Positions 1 to 11,000 of a stretch of 64,000 nt of DNA are shown here, piece after piece. Within the stretch, counting starts at the first letter, position 1. Each line of letters opens with the position of its first letter. Both the position numbers and the translations under genes were made by a program. Under the pieces are notes generated by a model. The model was not told the DNA's origin, made no database searches, and saw only the letters and a program-made list of their open reading frames with translations. Source of the DNA: Schistosoma haematobium. Taxonomy: Eukaryota > Platyhelminthes > Trematoda > Strigeidida > Schistosomatidae. The stretch covers positions 24,321,116 to 24,385,115 of the forward strand of contig NC_067196.1 in NCBI RefSeq assembly GCF_000699445.3, written 5' to 3'.

Positions 1-1474
1 TTCTATTCCGTCCACAACCATTTGAACCATTTGGGCTTTTGGTCTATGACGACTGCCTTTTATAACCAGGTACGTAACCAAATACTCCACAAAACGGAAA
101 AGAATATACGGTTAAGGAGGGGAAAAATTGTGTAGAGTATGAAGATGAAGTACAGTTTTGTCAAATACTCTTTTCTGGTTTGATTTAGGTATGTATGATA
201 TATTGAAGCAATATTTCGTCAATTCATCCAATCAACGAATTGATCTGCACCTTAGAAGTGTGTAAGTCCTATTACTCATTAGCATTATGAATGATTAATC
301 GGTGTAAGAAAATATTGAAGCCATTTTCCCCGTGATCTGACGTGGTTTAATGACTAGGCACCCAGTCTAGCATTCAGGAGGGCAGATGTTCGAGTGCGTG
401 TGGGGCCTGCGTTTTTTTCGCCAAACCCACCTTCAACATGATGTTTGTTGCCCGTAAGTCGCTCAGATACGAGAGAAAAATGACAAGAGGATAGATTGAT
501 ATGTCAAAGTGCCATATTGGAACAGTACAATTTCTTTGTTTATATTAATAATAATACTATAGAAAAAAACTACAAGTTTAGTAAATTTCCATTTTACGTT
601 ATACTTAAACCAACGAAAATATATATATATATATAAGTTATTAACATAACATGTCTCTTTTATAACGCTAATGTTAAGTTCCAGGATTTTGTATGGACCA
701 CTAATAATAATTGGTTTAACGTTAGCATAGCCGTGATATTCATATCGTCAGTTCAATGTTATGATTACTTAACAGTTCCTTATAAGTTGTGTTTAAAAGT
801 AGGTATGTGGAATCAATGCGGCTGACATAGTAACCTTACAGTCACGCACTGTACTATATCTTCACGGTTATTGGTTCTTAAATGTCAGAAATTAAAAAAA
901 ATCTGAATATTGCCAATAAAGATGTGTTATATGATCACACAAAAAAGCATGCTGCAGGAAAACTGGTTAAGTCATTACGTAAGTTTCCTAAACATGAAAA
1001 AAAATGATGAGAACTTTAATAAGCACTTGACCATGGTTTAATCCAAAATGTTGTCTAGAAAACTACTTATTAATAGTAGTATTGATCGTATCAAGCTACT
1101 AAACATATCCTCAACCGAAAACTTTTAGAAGTAGTGCATATGGTATATATTGTGTAGCCAGTCTACGTGAAAAATGTATATAAATATATAAGAAGTACAG
1201 CCAACATAGTTAATTAACCAGAAAAAGAAATTATAAAACTCGCCTGGGTTGCTTTTTGAATTCTTTGTATTTCCCAGTGTTAGTTGTATGAGTTTGATTA
1301 AAATCCTAAGCCAACGTTACGGAATACCTAGCTCATGTGTCCAGCATTAAAAAAAAATTTAACATAACACGTATATATCAAAGGTAAAAGGTCTGTGGAG
1401 TTGTAGGTGAGGCGGAATGAGGAAAAAAATATTTTTAAGTAAATTCAGGGTCTGATTAGCTAGGTGGTTAGATT
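1..1474. other. AT-rich flank with a weak tRNA-like SINE remnant
   Basis: No coding region recognised. About 345-425 resembles a degraded tRNA-derived SINE (an A-box-like stretch near tggtttaatgactaggc and a B-box-like atgttcgagtgc). A short (TA)n lies at about 620-635. The 3' LTR of the gypsy element would be expected here but was not found. Confidence 0.4.
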
Positions 1475-1867
1475 TTATCCTGCAGCCGAAACTGTCAACA
1501 TCCTTGACTGACTAATTGGATGTGCCCAGCGAACCGTTTTAGTCATTTGTAAAGATTTATCAGTTTTACATTTCGATTCCGTAATGGATTTTTCAGTTAA
1601 ACGATCTAACAACACGTATGGTGGTTCATGATCTAGATAAGCCGGCTTTAGCCTATCAATACTTACTGTGTCGATGTTTCCATGTTTTTCTATCACGAAA
1701 TATTTAGATTTTCTTGAGATGACTTTGAAAGGACCTTCAAATGGAGGACTGAGTGGTGCTTTTATTTTGTCACATCTTATCCAGACGTGCGTGCAATTGC
1801 TTAGGTCTTCAGGTACATATGTGGCGCGCGATTGTTCACGAGTATTAATCGGCTTAATTTTAGACAT
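1475..1867 (-). pseudogene. Integrase C-terminal tail, out of frame with pol
   Basis: The frame carries SPPFEGPFKVISRKSKYFVI and VSIDRLKPAYL, the SH3-like end of a gypsy integrase (a GPF...R.K.F.. pattern followed by VSIDRLKPA). The sense of the polyprotein crosses into this frame at about 1990-2000: the segment from there to 1867 also reads as integrase linker in this frame ([16 protein letters not shown]). So a small indel separates it from pol. It ends at TAG 1475-1477. Confidence 0.75.
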
Positions 1868-1937
1868 GTGGTCCCGTAGTTGATCTACATAATTTTCTGA
1901 ATTAAGTTTTTGACTGTTAGTATTAGGGTTAATAAAT

Positions 1938-4625
1938 TCACCTGGTAGTCTCAGAGTTGTTTCGAAAACCAGTTCCGCAGCTGAACACTGCGTCAGTTTT
2001 GACAGATGTTCGTATTCCCAACATAACTAACGGTAGGAATTCTGTCCACTGATTGGGGTTTGAGTGAGATATAAGAGCGGTCTTTAGCTGACAATGAAAG
2101 CGTTCTACCATCCCATTAGCCTGAGGATGATATGCAGCGCAGCGTATCCTATTGGAGCCTAGAAGTTTAGCCAAGTTATTAAATAGTTCGGATTCGAATT
2201 GCGCTCCTCTATCCGTCGTTATTGTTATGGGTGTACCAAAAATGGTTACCCAGTTCTGCATGAAAACTTTGGCTACTGTTTCCGCTGTGATGTCCGCTAT
2301 CGGGATGGCTATAGGGAATCTGGTAAATCGATCTATGCATGTAAAAAGATAATTGAAACCGTTTGAACGTGGTAAAGGACCTACCAAGTCGATATGCACA
2401 TGGGCAAAACGTACATCTGGTTGCGAGAAAACACCTATGGGTGAATTTGTGTGACGATTAATCTTTGATTGTTGGCATGCTGAACACTCTCTAACCCATT
2501 TGTGTACATCCTTCTGTAAATTCGGCCATATATATCTGGCATTGATTAGTTTCGTTGAAGCTTTTGCGCCAGGATGAGACAAAGAATGAAAGTTATTATA
2601 TATCAGCTTTCGCATATTTTTGGGAACGAAAGGTCGCGGCATTGCCTTGGTCGTGTCACAGTAGATTAGAATACCATCAATAGGTGATGGTAACTGTTTT
2701 AGATTAAGACTTGAATTGTTTGATTTAAGCAGGTTTTGTAATTCTAGATCCTGCTCTTGTTCGTGTCTCAACGTCTCGAAGTTTGCTGTAGACTGCTGTA
2801 GTACGTTCATTTCTAGTCTAGATAAAGCATCTGCCTCCTGATTGTCCTGACCTTTGACATGTCGGATATCGCTTGTGAACTGTGATATATAGTCAAGGTG
2901 TCGGACTTCTCGAGGTGAGTATTTATCGGCTCTCGCTTTTAATGCATTCGTTAGTGGTTTGTGATCCGTAAAGACTATAAATTCCCTACCTTCTAACATG
3001 TGTCGGAAGTGTTTAATGGTCAGGTAGATTGCAAGAAGTTCTCGCCCGAAGGTAGAATACCTTGTCTCAGCTGGAGCGAGTCTTTTTGAGAAGAAAGCAA
3101 TTGGTTTCCAGGCGTTTTTAACCAGTTGGTTAAGGGTACCGCCTACTGCTTTATCTGAAGCATCCACCATCAAAGCAAGTGGGGAAAGAGAATTCGGATA
3201 CATCAACGTAGTTGCTTGAGCCAGTTTATCTTTAAGCTGTTTAATAGCTTCGATGGCGTCAGAAGACAGTTTGAATTCTTTTGGTTTTCCTTTGAGTGAA
3301 TCTGTCAAAGGTTGCATTAATTGTGCACAACCTGGTATGAATCTACGATAGAAGTTAGTTAGACCTAGAAAACTTCTCAGTTGTGTCAGAGAACTAGGTA
3401 TGGGGTATTGTTTGATGGTGTCTACTTCTTTTTTGATCGGTTTAATCCCTTCTGGGCTTATTGTGTGACCGAGAAATTCTAAAGTTTGAACACCGAAAAC
3501 ACACTTACTTTGATGTATGTTTATTCCATGTTCATCCAGTCTTTTCAACACTGCTTGTACATGCTGTTCGTTTGATTGTAAATCGGGGCTGGCAATTAAC
3601 AAATCGTTTATATACCCCTGCGCGAATGGCATATCTCGAAGTAGGTTACCTATGAATCTTTGAAATATCTGTGCCGCAATTCTCAGGCCGAATGGCATGC
3701 GTACAAACTCGAATAAGCCAAAAGGTGTGGTAATAGCTTTCTCGGGGATATCTTCATCAGCCAACGGGATATTGTGATATGCCCTGACTAAGTCAATTTT
3801 AGTGAATATGTTCATACTTTGTAAGCCGTTTGTGAAATCTTGGATATGCGGTATTGGGTACCTATCTGGTACGGTTTGACGGTTTAGGGCTCTGTAATCC
3901 CCGCACGGTCGCCAGTCACCTTCATTCTTCTTTGGGACCATATGCAAAGGGGATGCCCATTGACTATCAGAGGGACGGATAATACCCAATTGTAGCATAT
4001 AATCAAACTCGGCCCTAGCGATTTTGAGCTTATCTGGTGCTAGTCTCCTGGGTTTTGCAAACACCGGTGCACCTTCGGTTTTGATAGTGTGACTTACTTT
4101 TAGTTTGTCTTTAGAAGGCTGTGGGTTTGGTTTAGTTAAGTTTGGAAATTTCGCGAGTATATCTTGGAATTTCGCTGTTGTTACTGGAGAAGTTTTAATC
4201 AAGTTAAGAGATGTGATGTGACTTTCTTTGCATTTTGTGTAATTCGAGGTTTCTTTCAGTGTTAAGCGCCGTTTCTTGGTGTCAACTAGAAATTCGTATC
4301 TCTCTAGAAAGTCCATCCCCAGTATTGCCAGATCTAAGTCGGCTACCGTGAAAACCCAAGGGAATTGCCTCCTGAACCCCAAATCTAGGGTTAAAGTTTT
4401 CTGCTCAAATGTCGCGATTTTAGTTTTATTTGCAGCTTGAAGTGTAATTGATGATGTTTCTCGACTAATCTCAGTTTTATTTTGAGGGATGATGCTAAGA
4501 GCAGCGCCAGTATCCACCAAGAAATTCAAGCCAGAGTTTCTGTCTCTAACATAAAACAAGCGACTGTTTAGGCGCCCCTCCTCAGTCGTCGCGACCTGGG
4601 GAGGGGTTACTCGTTTCCCGCTGCC
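1938..4625 (-). CDS. pol: pol polyprotein: protease, RT, RNase H, integrase (RT active-site mutant)
   Basis: One long frame, open from 4625 with no ATG and so probably entered by -1 frameshifting. Residue numbers start at position 4559. The aspartic protease shows LVDTGAALS near residue 15. RT follows ([35 protein letters not shown]); the catalytic YxDD box reads YIND at about residues 316-319, so the first Asp is Asn. RNase H shows [22 protein letters not shown] and EADALSRLE. Integrase has the HHCC finger ([11 protein letters not shown]...CSACQQSK) and the D,D-35-E type core ([27 protein letters not shown]). The frame runs off into [10 protein letters not shown] after about 1995, where the integrase continues in another frame. 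Confidence 0.9.
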   Translation of the reverse strand, partial: GSGKRVTPPQVATTEEGRLNSRLFYVRDRNSGLNFLVDTGAALSIIPQNKTEISRETSSITLQAANKTKIATFEQKTLTLDLGFRRQFPWVFTVADLDLAILGMDFLERYEFLVDTKKRRLTLKETSNYTKCKESHITSLNLIKTSPVTTAKFQDILAKFPNLTKPNPQPSKDKLKVSHTIKTEGAPVFAKPRRLAPDKLKIARAEFDYMLQLGIIRPSDSQWASPLHMVPKKNEGDWRPCGDYRALNRQTVPDRYPIPHIQDFTNGLQSMNIFTKIDLVRAYHNIPLADEDIPEKAITTPFGLFEFVRMPFGLRIAAQIFQRFIGNLLRDMPFAQGYINDLLIASPDLQSNEQHVQAVLKRLDEHGINIHQSKCVFGVQTLEFLGHTISPEGIKPIKKEVDTIKQYPIPSSLTQLRSFLGLTNFYRRFIPGCAQLMQPLTDSLKGKPKEFKLSSDAIEAIKQLKDKLAQATTLMYPNSLSPLALMVDASDKAVGGTLNQLVKNAWKPIAFFSKRLAPAETRYSTFGRELLAIYLTIKHFRHMLEGREFIVFTDHKPLTNALKARADKYSPREVRHLDYISQFTSDIRHVKGQDNQEADALSRLEMNVLQQSTANFETLRHEQEQDLELQNLLKSNNSSLNLKQLPSPIDGILIYCDTTKAMPRPFVPKNMRKLIYNNFHSLSHPGAKASTKLINARYIWPNLQKDVHKWVRECSACQQSKINRHTNSPIGVFSQPDVRFAHVHIDLVGPLPRSNGFNYLFTCIDRFTRFPIAIPIADITAETVAKVFMQNWVTIFGTPITITTDRGAQFESELFNNLAKLLGSNRIRCAAYHPQANGMVERFHCQLKTALISHSNPNQWTEFLPLVMLGIRTSVKTDAVFSCGTGFRNNSETTR
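4561..4619 (-). promoter_or_regulatory. Putative -1 ribosomal frameshift signal at the gag-pol junction
   Basis: The coding strand has the heptamer GGGAAAC (plus-strand gtttccc, 4613-4619) in the required phase, gag codons reading GCG GGA AAC. It is followed by a 6-nt spacer that includes the gag stop (4607-4612). Next come CCCCTCC (4600-4606) and its perfect partner GGAGGGG (4575-4581), forming a 7-bp stem. Between them, CGACTG (4583-4588) can pair with CAGTCG downstream (4561-4566), giving an H-type pseudoknot. A -1 slip enters the pol frame, which is open from 4625. The layout is seen directly; activity is inferred from known retroviral signals. Confidence 0.75.
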
Positions 4626-5453
4626 TTAGGATTATGCTTAGGCCAGGCGCATGGTTGCATGCACTTGGTTGAGTTGACACCAAACTTCCAGTGGTACCAA
4701 CAAAACTGCCCAGATTGTCTGGACATTTGTGACCTGTTTTGTGACTTGGCTCGTGGTCGTTGTGGTGACCTGCTCCTGTTTCTATGACCCATTTGCATTC
4801 TGGTGACAGCCTCAGTGAGACTCTTAACACTCGCAATGAGTCCTTCTATTACGGGGTCTTTTGCTGATTCTACTTTTTTGAGTGTGATTTATCACGCCTG
4901 AACCAGTTGGAGGACCTCTTTCCATTATTCTGTCGGCTATACGCGCTAAATGAGATAATGAGGTTTCAGGATCTTGTGCATCCAAACAGTGTTGGACGTA
5001 GCATGGGAGAGCTTGTATCCATCCTTGTTTTAGGACTGCTCCACCCACTGTGTTATCACCCACTAAGACTTGGAGGTGACGTAAAAACTGTGACGGCGAC
5101 CGATCACCTAGTGTTTCACCTTGAAAAAGTCTTTGAATTCTTTGACTATCTGATGATGATAAACGGTTCATTATCTCTCGTCTTAAGATGGTGTATGGTT
5201 GTGGTGATGGTGGATCTAAAATCAAGTCACGGACTTCTTTGGCGACTGAAGGAGGAAGGATAGAACACAAATCTCTATAGCGAATCCCTTCAGATTTGAT
5301 ATTGTGTCTCGTGAAATAATGCTCTAGTTCAGCAAACTACAACTCGGGATCACTACGATCAAATTCTGGAAGTCGGGATTTCGTAGTCATAACAGTGTCT
5401 ATCTCCACTGGTGACAAATCCTCCAGAATATGGGCTTCTATTGAGTCTGACAT
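4607..5453 (-). pseudogene. gag: gag of the gypsy element, broken by a stop and a frameshift
   Basis: The first ATG is at 5453 (minus) and starts MSDSIEAHILEDL. The frame continues through a capsid-like region (LPPSVAKEVRDLI, GDRSPSQFLRHLQVLVGD, LKQGWIQALP, HLARIADRIME) typical of CsRn1-clade Gag. An in-frame TAG at 5337-5339 (codon 39) stops it early. At about 4874-4879, a run of six A on the coding strand, the reading frame changes; the following frame carries a basic stretch and the CHCC finger (CWYH...CMQPC) and ends at TAA 4607-4609. Both breaks are seen directly. Normal Gag would coat element RNA. The last codons overlap the pol frame. Confidence 0.8.
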
Positions 5454-5653
5454 GAGGTATGTGACAAGTATAGCGATAAAATTAGCACGAAAAATGGTTA
5501 CTATAACACGAATAACTTAAGATTATAAAAAATGAACTATTTATATACCCAACTTAGTTTACGGATAATCAGGTCTACTTTTACGATTGAGTACAAAAAA
5601 TATAATATTAATAACAAAAATGAGGTTAAATTTGTGTTCAAAAGGGCTCACCA

Positions 5654-6113
5654 ATTTCGTGTCTATAGGTAAGCCTCGTGCTATTGATAGAAGAAACCAG
5701 ACAAGTAGTGAATAGGTCTTTATTTCGATCTTAGCGCAGTCACAGTGGAGCGTGGGATTATCTGTTCAGACAAACAAAGGCTCTCAACATTCAATATAAG
5801 ATAATAGGAAATATAACGCCTATACAAAACAAGGAAGTGAATGAATACTTGAACAATACTGTTTTGGCATATGCTTGGTTGTTTGAGGTCAACTCTTTAC
5901 CAACCAACCTAAGCTGTTACACGATTACCACCTCACTTACGCGCGTCTAATTGATGTGCATTGGTTGTCTTTGAACTTGACGAGAATCAGTGAACTGTTA
6001 TAAACCTGTCTGACCTAGTGACACGTCACTGGCCCTACATGTTTTTTGTAATTGCACGTTTCACTTTCATTTTCTCTTATTTCCTGATGGAGTGTCCACT
6101 GTGGTGGACCAGC
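5654..6113 (-). repeat. Candidate 5' LTR with adjoining primer-binding-like site
   Basis: Just upstream of gag the minus strand reads TGGTGAGCCC (5644-5653). This starts with TGG and resembles a tRNA 3'-end primer-binding site. Further upstream is an AATAAA (plus-strand tttatt, 5719-5724) about 65 nt before it, as expected for an LTR R region. The outer edge (6113) is a guess from a change in sequence texture. No second copy was found on the far side of the element, so LTR identity rests on position and signals only. Confidence 0.35.
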
Positions 6114-7690
6114 CAGATATGAACGCGAAAAGTATAAACAAAGTTACTAAAGATCAATAGTAATATTAATATATAGAGTTAATTGTTACAAATACAATAA
6201 AAATTTGGGACGTCACTTAAATTGATAAAATATTGGGTGTTCCGATTGGGTCCGGTAATGTTAATCCACAATTATAAATGCTTGGTGATTCTGTGCAGGT
6301 TGACGAACTCTCCAGCGATATAATCCAACGTAGAATGTGATATATTCCAATTTCAGTCTAGAAATAATGATGGTATATGATTTAGACTTCAGTTAACCCA
6401 ATCACAAACGAAGATAGAACGAGGAATGTGTGAGTAGTAGTGCATTTGTTAGCCAGCAAGAGTATGTCACGCCATGTCAGTATCGTAACGGAAAAATGTG
6501 TTCAAGGTCATTTACTAAAACAACAGTTACAGTCATTTATTGTTAAATATACATACAGTGGAAGGTTGACAAAATAAATACAAATAACATTGAAAACTAT
6601 TTACAAAATAAACTTGTCAGTCATATCTCCACACCACTTTATCTCCACGTTTCCGATTGCTTGAGCGACTAGAACTAGTGCATTTCAATGGCTTGACTAG
6701 TAACCATCGGATACTGTTAAAGGGCAGAAACCATTCCGAAACAGGAAGAAGCGAAAGCAAATAAAACGCCTGGTATATAAAAACTTGTGAACAAGATATA
6801 TGGTTATGTATTTATTGAACTCATGTTTTCTTAAGTATATCTACCTGAAGCGAGAATAAAATTTAAAGTAAACGAACTAATGATTGACAGAGCGAAACGT
6901 CGTCGTAGTAACTCATTATCATATTACACGGTTTATGTTATCCTCATGAGATTGTCATTGAACATTCCGGGCGGTAATTCTCAACGTACGTTACTGTCCG
7001 CAGTTCTTCTGTAATGTGTAGTTCCGTCTTTAATTCAACCTTGCAGATATGTTTGCACAATGAGTGCACTCAACATAAATGTATTTGACAATATGTCGTC
7101 TTCCCAGTTGTTATTGTAGAAAACAGCGTGTAGCAATCGGATATTTTTTTTTCAGTGTTTCTCCACTCAGTTTCTGAACCTGTGGGTATATTTTAGGTGT
7201 ACGGTTACATTTTAATATCATTACGTCTGTCGTTAATTTAATTATGACTTAAAACTAAGTGCGCGAATCCGTCTGTTGATCTATTATGAGTTCGTATGTG
7301 TAGTGCGAAGTTTTACTAGTTTTGTGGATGGATAATGAAAACCACTGGGTAGTCTCAAAGTGTATTAGTTTCAAAATGATTGTTAGTGTGGATGGTCCTA
7401 CATTGTCATCAATCAGTCGTTGACAATGTTTGTGACCTTGTCAATTTATTTGTTGGTGGACAGGTTGTTCATTTCCATAATTTATCAAATATTTTATTTA
7501 GAAATATTCGCGATTTCTTGGAATAATCACAATCAATCAATAGGCTAGCTATTTTATTTTGTGAGATCTGTTTTTCTGAAATTTAAGTATCGTTGCGGAT
7601 CGCTCGAGACTTTATTACAATGCGTTTACCGTTGCTTTCAAATTTTAAAGGTTTTATTATTTGTCACTTATACTCCATTCTACATTTCAG
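6114..7690 (+). other. Upstream region of the SOS gene
   Basis: AT-rich DNA between the gypsy element and the first coding exon. No convincing coding segment and no clear core promoter. It ends in a pyrimidine-rich acceptor (tacatttcag, 7681-7690), so the transcript start probably lies upstream in this stretch or is replaced by a trans-spliced leader. Confidence 0.4.
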
Positions 7691-7745
7691 AATCCAAACG
7701 ATGTATTTATTTTGATTACTGATTAGTTTGAAGGGATTTCTCAAA
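7691..7745 (+). promoter_or_regulatory. 5' UTR piece after an acceptor, with a 4-codon uORF
   Basis: An acceptor-like tacatttcag ends at 7690. The following 55 nt contain a minimal upstream ORF (ATG 7701, TGA 7713-7715, peptide MYLF), in frame with the main ATG at 7746. The in-frame TGA shows the main frame cannot start further upstream. The main start has A at -3 (tcaaaATGt). The acceptor could be a cis-intron 3' end or a spliced-leader site, since schistosomes use SL trans-splicing on some mRNAs. Confidence 0.5.
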
Positions 7746-8084
7746 ATGTCGGCTTCTATTGATCAAATATTTCACACTGGCTTGCTAGATTTACCTTGCC
7801 ATCGTTTGCTTGAAGTACAGTGTCTAAAGTTGAGAAAACCTCTCGTCTGCTTAAGTCCAGTTGCGAAAATGCACATTGTTAATTATACTTTAAATATAGT
7901 GAAAAGTCTTTGTGATGCTACTGCTCCTAGTTGTATTGGTGATATTATACAATGCATAGATTACTGTTTTCCGGAGAAACTTAAACCTTCTCCTCAATTT
8001 CTGGATGAGGTTCAATCTCAGGTTGAGAAAGGGAAAAGAAAAACATTGTATATTTCTGCTGATAAAGTTTTTTCCTGCTTCAAG
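7746..8084 (+). CDS. SOS: SOS exon 1: start and first half of histone fold
   Basis: Encodes residues 1-113, phase 0, donor [24 protein letters not shown], then [11 protein letters not shown], then [19 protein letters not shown] align with the SOS1 segments around LLVPALKKVQ, VEELILQLLNMLC and SAIEKRKRRNPLSLPVEKI. This is the double histone-like fold that packs against DH-PH and binds membrane lipid in SOS1. Confidence 0.88.
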
Positions 8085-11000
8085 GTAACTGTAGTTTGGC
8101 CAATTTTATTTGTATTTTCAGTTGGTGTTCCCACGCATGGAATCAAATGTGTCCTTGTTCCTGACACATCTGATGGAACATATTATGGCACAAATCGTTC
8201 AGGTAATATAGCATTTAAACCGACAATTTCTTAGTGGGTTGTAAATTACGAGTCGAAAATTCAGTCAGGATATATTGAGGCTACAGATGTTCATGTAAGT
8301 GTTAAAAAATAGTATATAGTTTGGCTCAACGTAATAAGTGAATATAGTGTGAGGTCTCATGATTCTAAAATAACTAATAAGTGTGGTAGACTAGAACTGT
8401 TTCTTCAATCGTTATTATAGCTTGTCAAAAAGAGAATATTGTTATTGTTATGTTAGTATTAACTTGTTTCTTGGCTCATATATAGATATAGGAAAAAGCT
8501 GCATTAATATATTGTTGATATTACATCATGTATTCCAAAAAAAGTGACCGACATGAGGAAAATAGCATATATTTGATATATAAGTTTGTCAAACCTCTTT
8601 AGTCACTTTATCATTAGGTAGAACTTGTGATAACACAAAAGTCATGTTTTCAGTGCCACTAAACAGGCATTAGGTTTGTCTGAAATATTGATGATGTCAC
8701 AGGTATTCAGTGTTTGACAACGCTTCTACCAGTAACACCTAATATATTTCGTTCCCACCCAGAGAAATCAAAAGACAGAGTCGAGGAGATCGGAAGAGTA
8801 TATTTGGCGATGACCAATATATCGGAATTCTCTGATCTAATCTGGCTAGCGATTGCGGTTGATGTTGAGCACGGCGTTACCACACGTGATCTGGTGCAGA
8901 TGCATGACCGAGGGCCTTCAGCTAGATGAGTCCACTAAAACATATGGTCAGCATCCAATGTCGAAAACTTACAGAGCTATTTATTTTGGGGATTAATTTA
9001 CCGCTACAATATATGACAATAAATCTCGGCACTTTAAACTGGCTATATTAACTAGAATGTGTTTGTAAAAACATTTATTTGTCGTGGATAGTTTTGCATC
9101 AGTTACTAATTAGCATGTTTGACATTCGTTTCTCTCACTCAATACAAAATGTTGCTTCAGGAGTGATATGGGTTAACACCTGTGTCCTCCCAGTATTCTC
9201 TGTCTAACCTCAGAGTCGCTAACTCGGTGGTCCCAAAATATACGAGCAGTAGTTTGAATATACTTACAGTCGAATAATAGTAATCTACGAATATCTTTTA
9301 TTTTTAAAGGCCATGTTCCACATCCATAGGGTAAAACGGAGAAAACTGCTGTCTAGTGAACTCACCCTTTAGTTGGCAGACGGGTGCTCACGCTACAAGT
9401 GATGTAAGTTGGCAAACGCGAACTGGGCTTTCTGGATTCGTTCCAAGATTTTGCTAGTCAATAAAACTGATGAGACTTCCAATATCAGTGAAATAGTCGA
9501 CACAAAGCTACTTCACTCTTTATCCTTAATTCGGGTGTTAACCGAGACCAGTCCTGAGGCAACATTTTGTGCGAAGAGTGGGAGAAACTCATCTCAAACA
9601 ACCTTGTATAGTTTTTTTTAAAAGGCCAGAAGGCTTCATTTTTTTCAGCATCTTGACCAAACTTCTTGATCAACAAGAAGATCTGGTAAAAAATCAGTTT
9701 CTGATCAGTCAGTGGGTGAGAGTTTTATTTCTGAAAGAATATTCGTGGCAAAGTTATTTAAAATTTTGTGCTGATTAGTGACTAGCTTCGTGAGGGAGTT
9801 CTCGGAGTTCTAGTGAGAGGCTATGACCAGTGGAGCTAATCCGTGTCGGGTAGAGACAGGTATCTACCTCAGTGCCATGGAAGACGGTCACGCAATTTTC
9901 TGGATTGGTTGAGGTTAGACATTAATGCCGCTGGATGCCGGCTCAGTGGTCTAGAGGTTGAGCGTTAGAGCCCTGGGTTTGAATCCCGCGAGCGGGGTCG
10001 TGGATACGCACTGCTGAGGAGTCCCATAATGGGACGAAACGGCCGTTCAGCGCTCTCAAGTTTTCAATGGTGGTCTAACATCAATCGGTTCATGGTGTCA
10101 AATAAAAGTTTGTACTTTTTGGTCATCGAGTAGTGCCAAGGTACTAGGTAAGGATGGAAAACCCATTGATGGCGCAGTGGATCCACATCGACTGAGGTGG
10201 TTTAGACACGTGTTGCATATGCTCAGTCACCTCCTAGCTCGTTGTATAATGGTTGCTGGTGTGAAAAAGATAGGAACCGGGGAACTAAAATGTATCATTA
10301 GCCCATGAAGCGATTGACTGTTGAACCGAGGCATGTAAGTAGTTGCAGACCATCTGGTTGGGGTCCACGTGATAATTGCGACCAATGGTTACGCTTTGCA
10401 TGACATGGCTTAAGTGCATCCATTGTCTATCGTCTTTTGGATCCTAAGTTCCTTAGTTATCGTATAAGCTGTTTTATCTTCTCAAATAATATATTCTAAG
10501 CTTAATCTTTTTTACTTTCAACAGTACTGTTATGATTTATAACACTCTGTGGTGTGACAGCCTGAACCGATGTACATGTTCAAGCTTCTACGTTGCTTAT
10601 GACTGAATGATTGGTTACTAATTAGTCATGGAGTTTCGTAGTATCTATCCAATTTTTTAGATATTGTATAGACTGGTTTGTATATTTTCTGGTTGGTATT
10701 TTAGCATTACAATATATCTTACTTCATTTGGCGTCTAGCATATCTTCAGTTTATTTGGAGCACCAAAACTATCAAAATCACCAGTTTGTTATTCCCTCCC
10801 GTTCCTACCTAGAAAGTCTTCAGATTATAAAGATTATGCAAAAGAAATTCAATATTTATTGCGATTCAGTGTCCAGCACCTTGGAATAATTGTACGCATT
10901 TTTGGTGACTCACTTATGGAAGAGTTATCGCATATCCGCATTGTTACAGAGTCACTTCTTACTGAATCTGAAGATACCCGTAATATTAACCTGACTGCTC

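Larger units (their letters stand above)
1475..6113 (-). mobile_element. Decayed gypsy-type LTR retrotransposon (CsRn1/Boudicca-like)
   Basis: Read on the minus strand this is a candidate 5' LTR, a primer-binding-like site, gag, pol (protease, RT, RNase H, integrase) and a shifted integrase tail. The gag finger has the spacing C-x2-H-x9-C-x3-C (CHCC), which in established knowledge marks the CsRn1/Kabuki/Boudicca clade of Metaviridae known from flukes. The copy is not autonomous: there is a stop and a frameshift in gag, an Asp to Asn change in the RT active site and a frameshift in the integrase. I could not find a matching 3' LTR between 1 and 1474, so the 3' end appears lost or too diverged to see. 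It lies about 1.6 kb upstream of the SOS start and points away from it. Confidence 0.85.

Noticed and set aside
4907..5263. 118-codon plus-strand frame
   Set aside because: Antisense shadow of gag.
8654..8702. Longer version of SOS exon 4 using the tttcag acceptor at 8653
   Set aside because: The only open reading needs two carried bases, but exon 3 ends in phase 0; the 8667 acceptor keeps phase.
8714..8929. 71-codon frame in SOS intron 4
   Set aside because: No match to SOS or to any protein family recognised; exons 4 and 5 join without it in phase.
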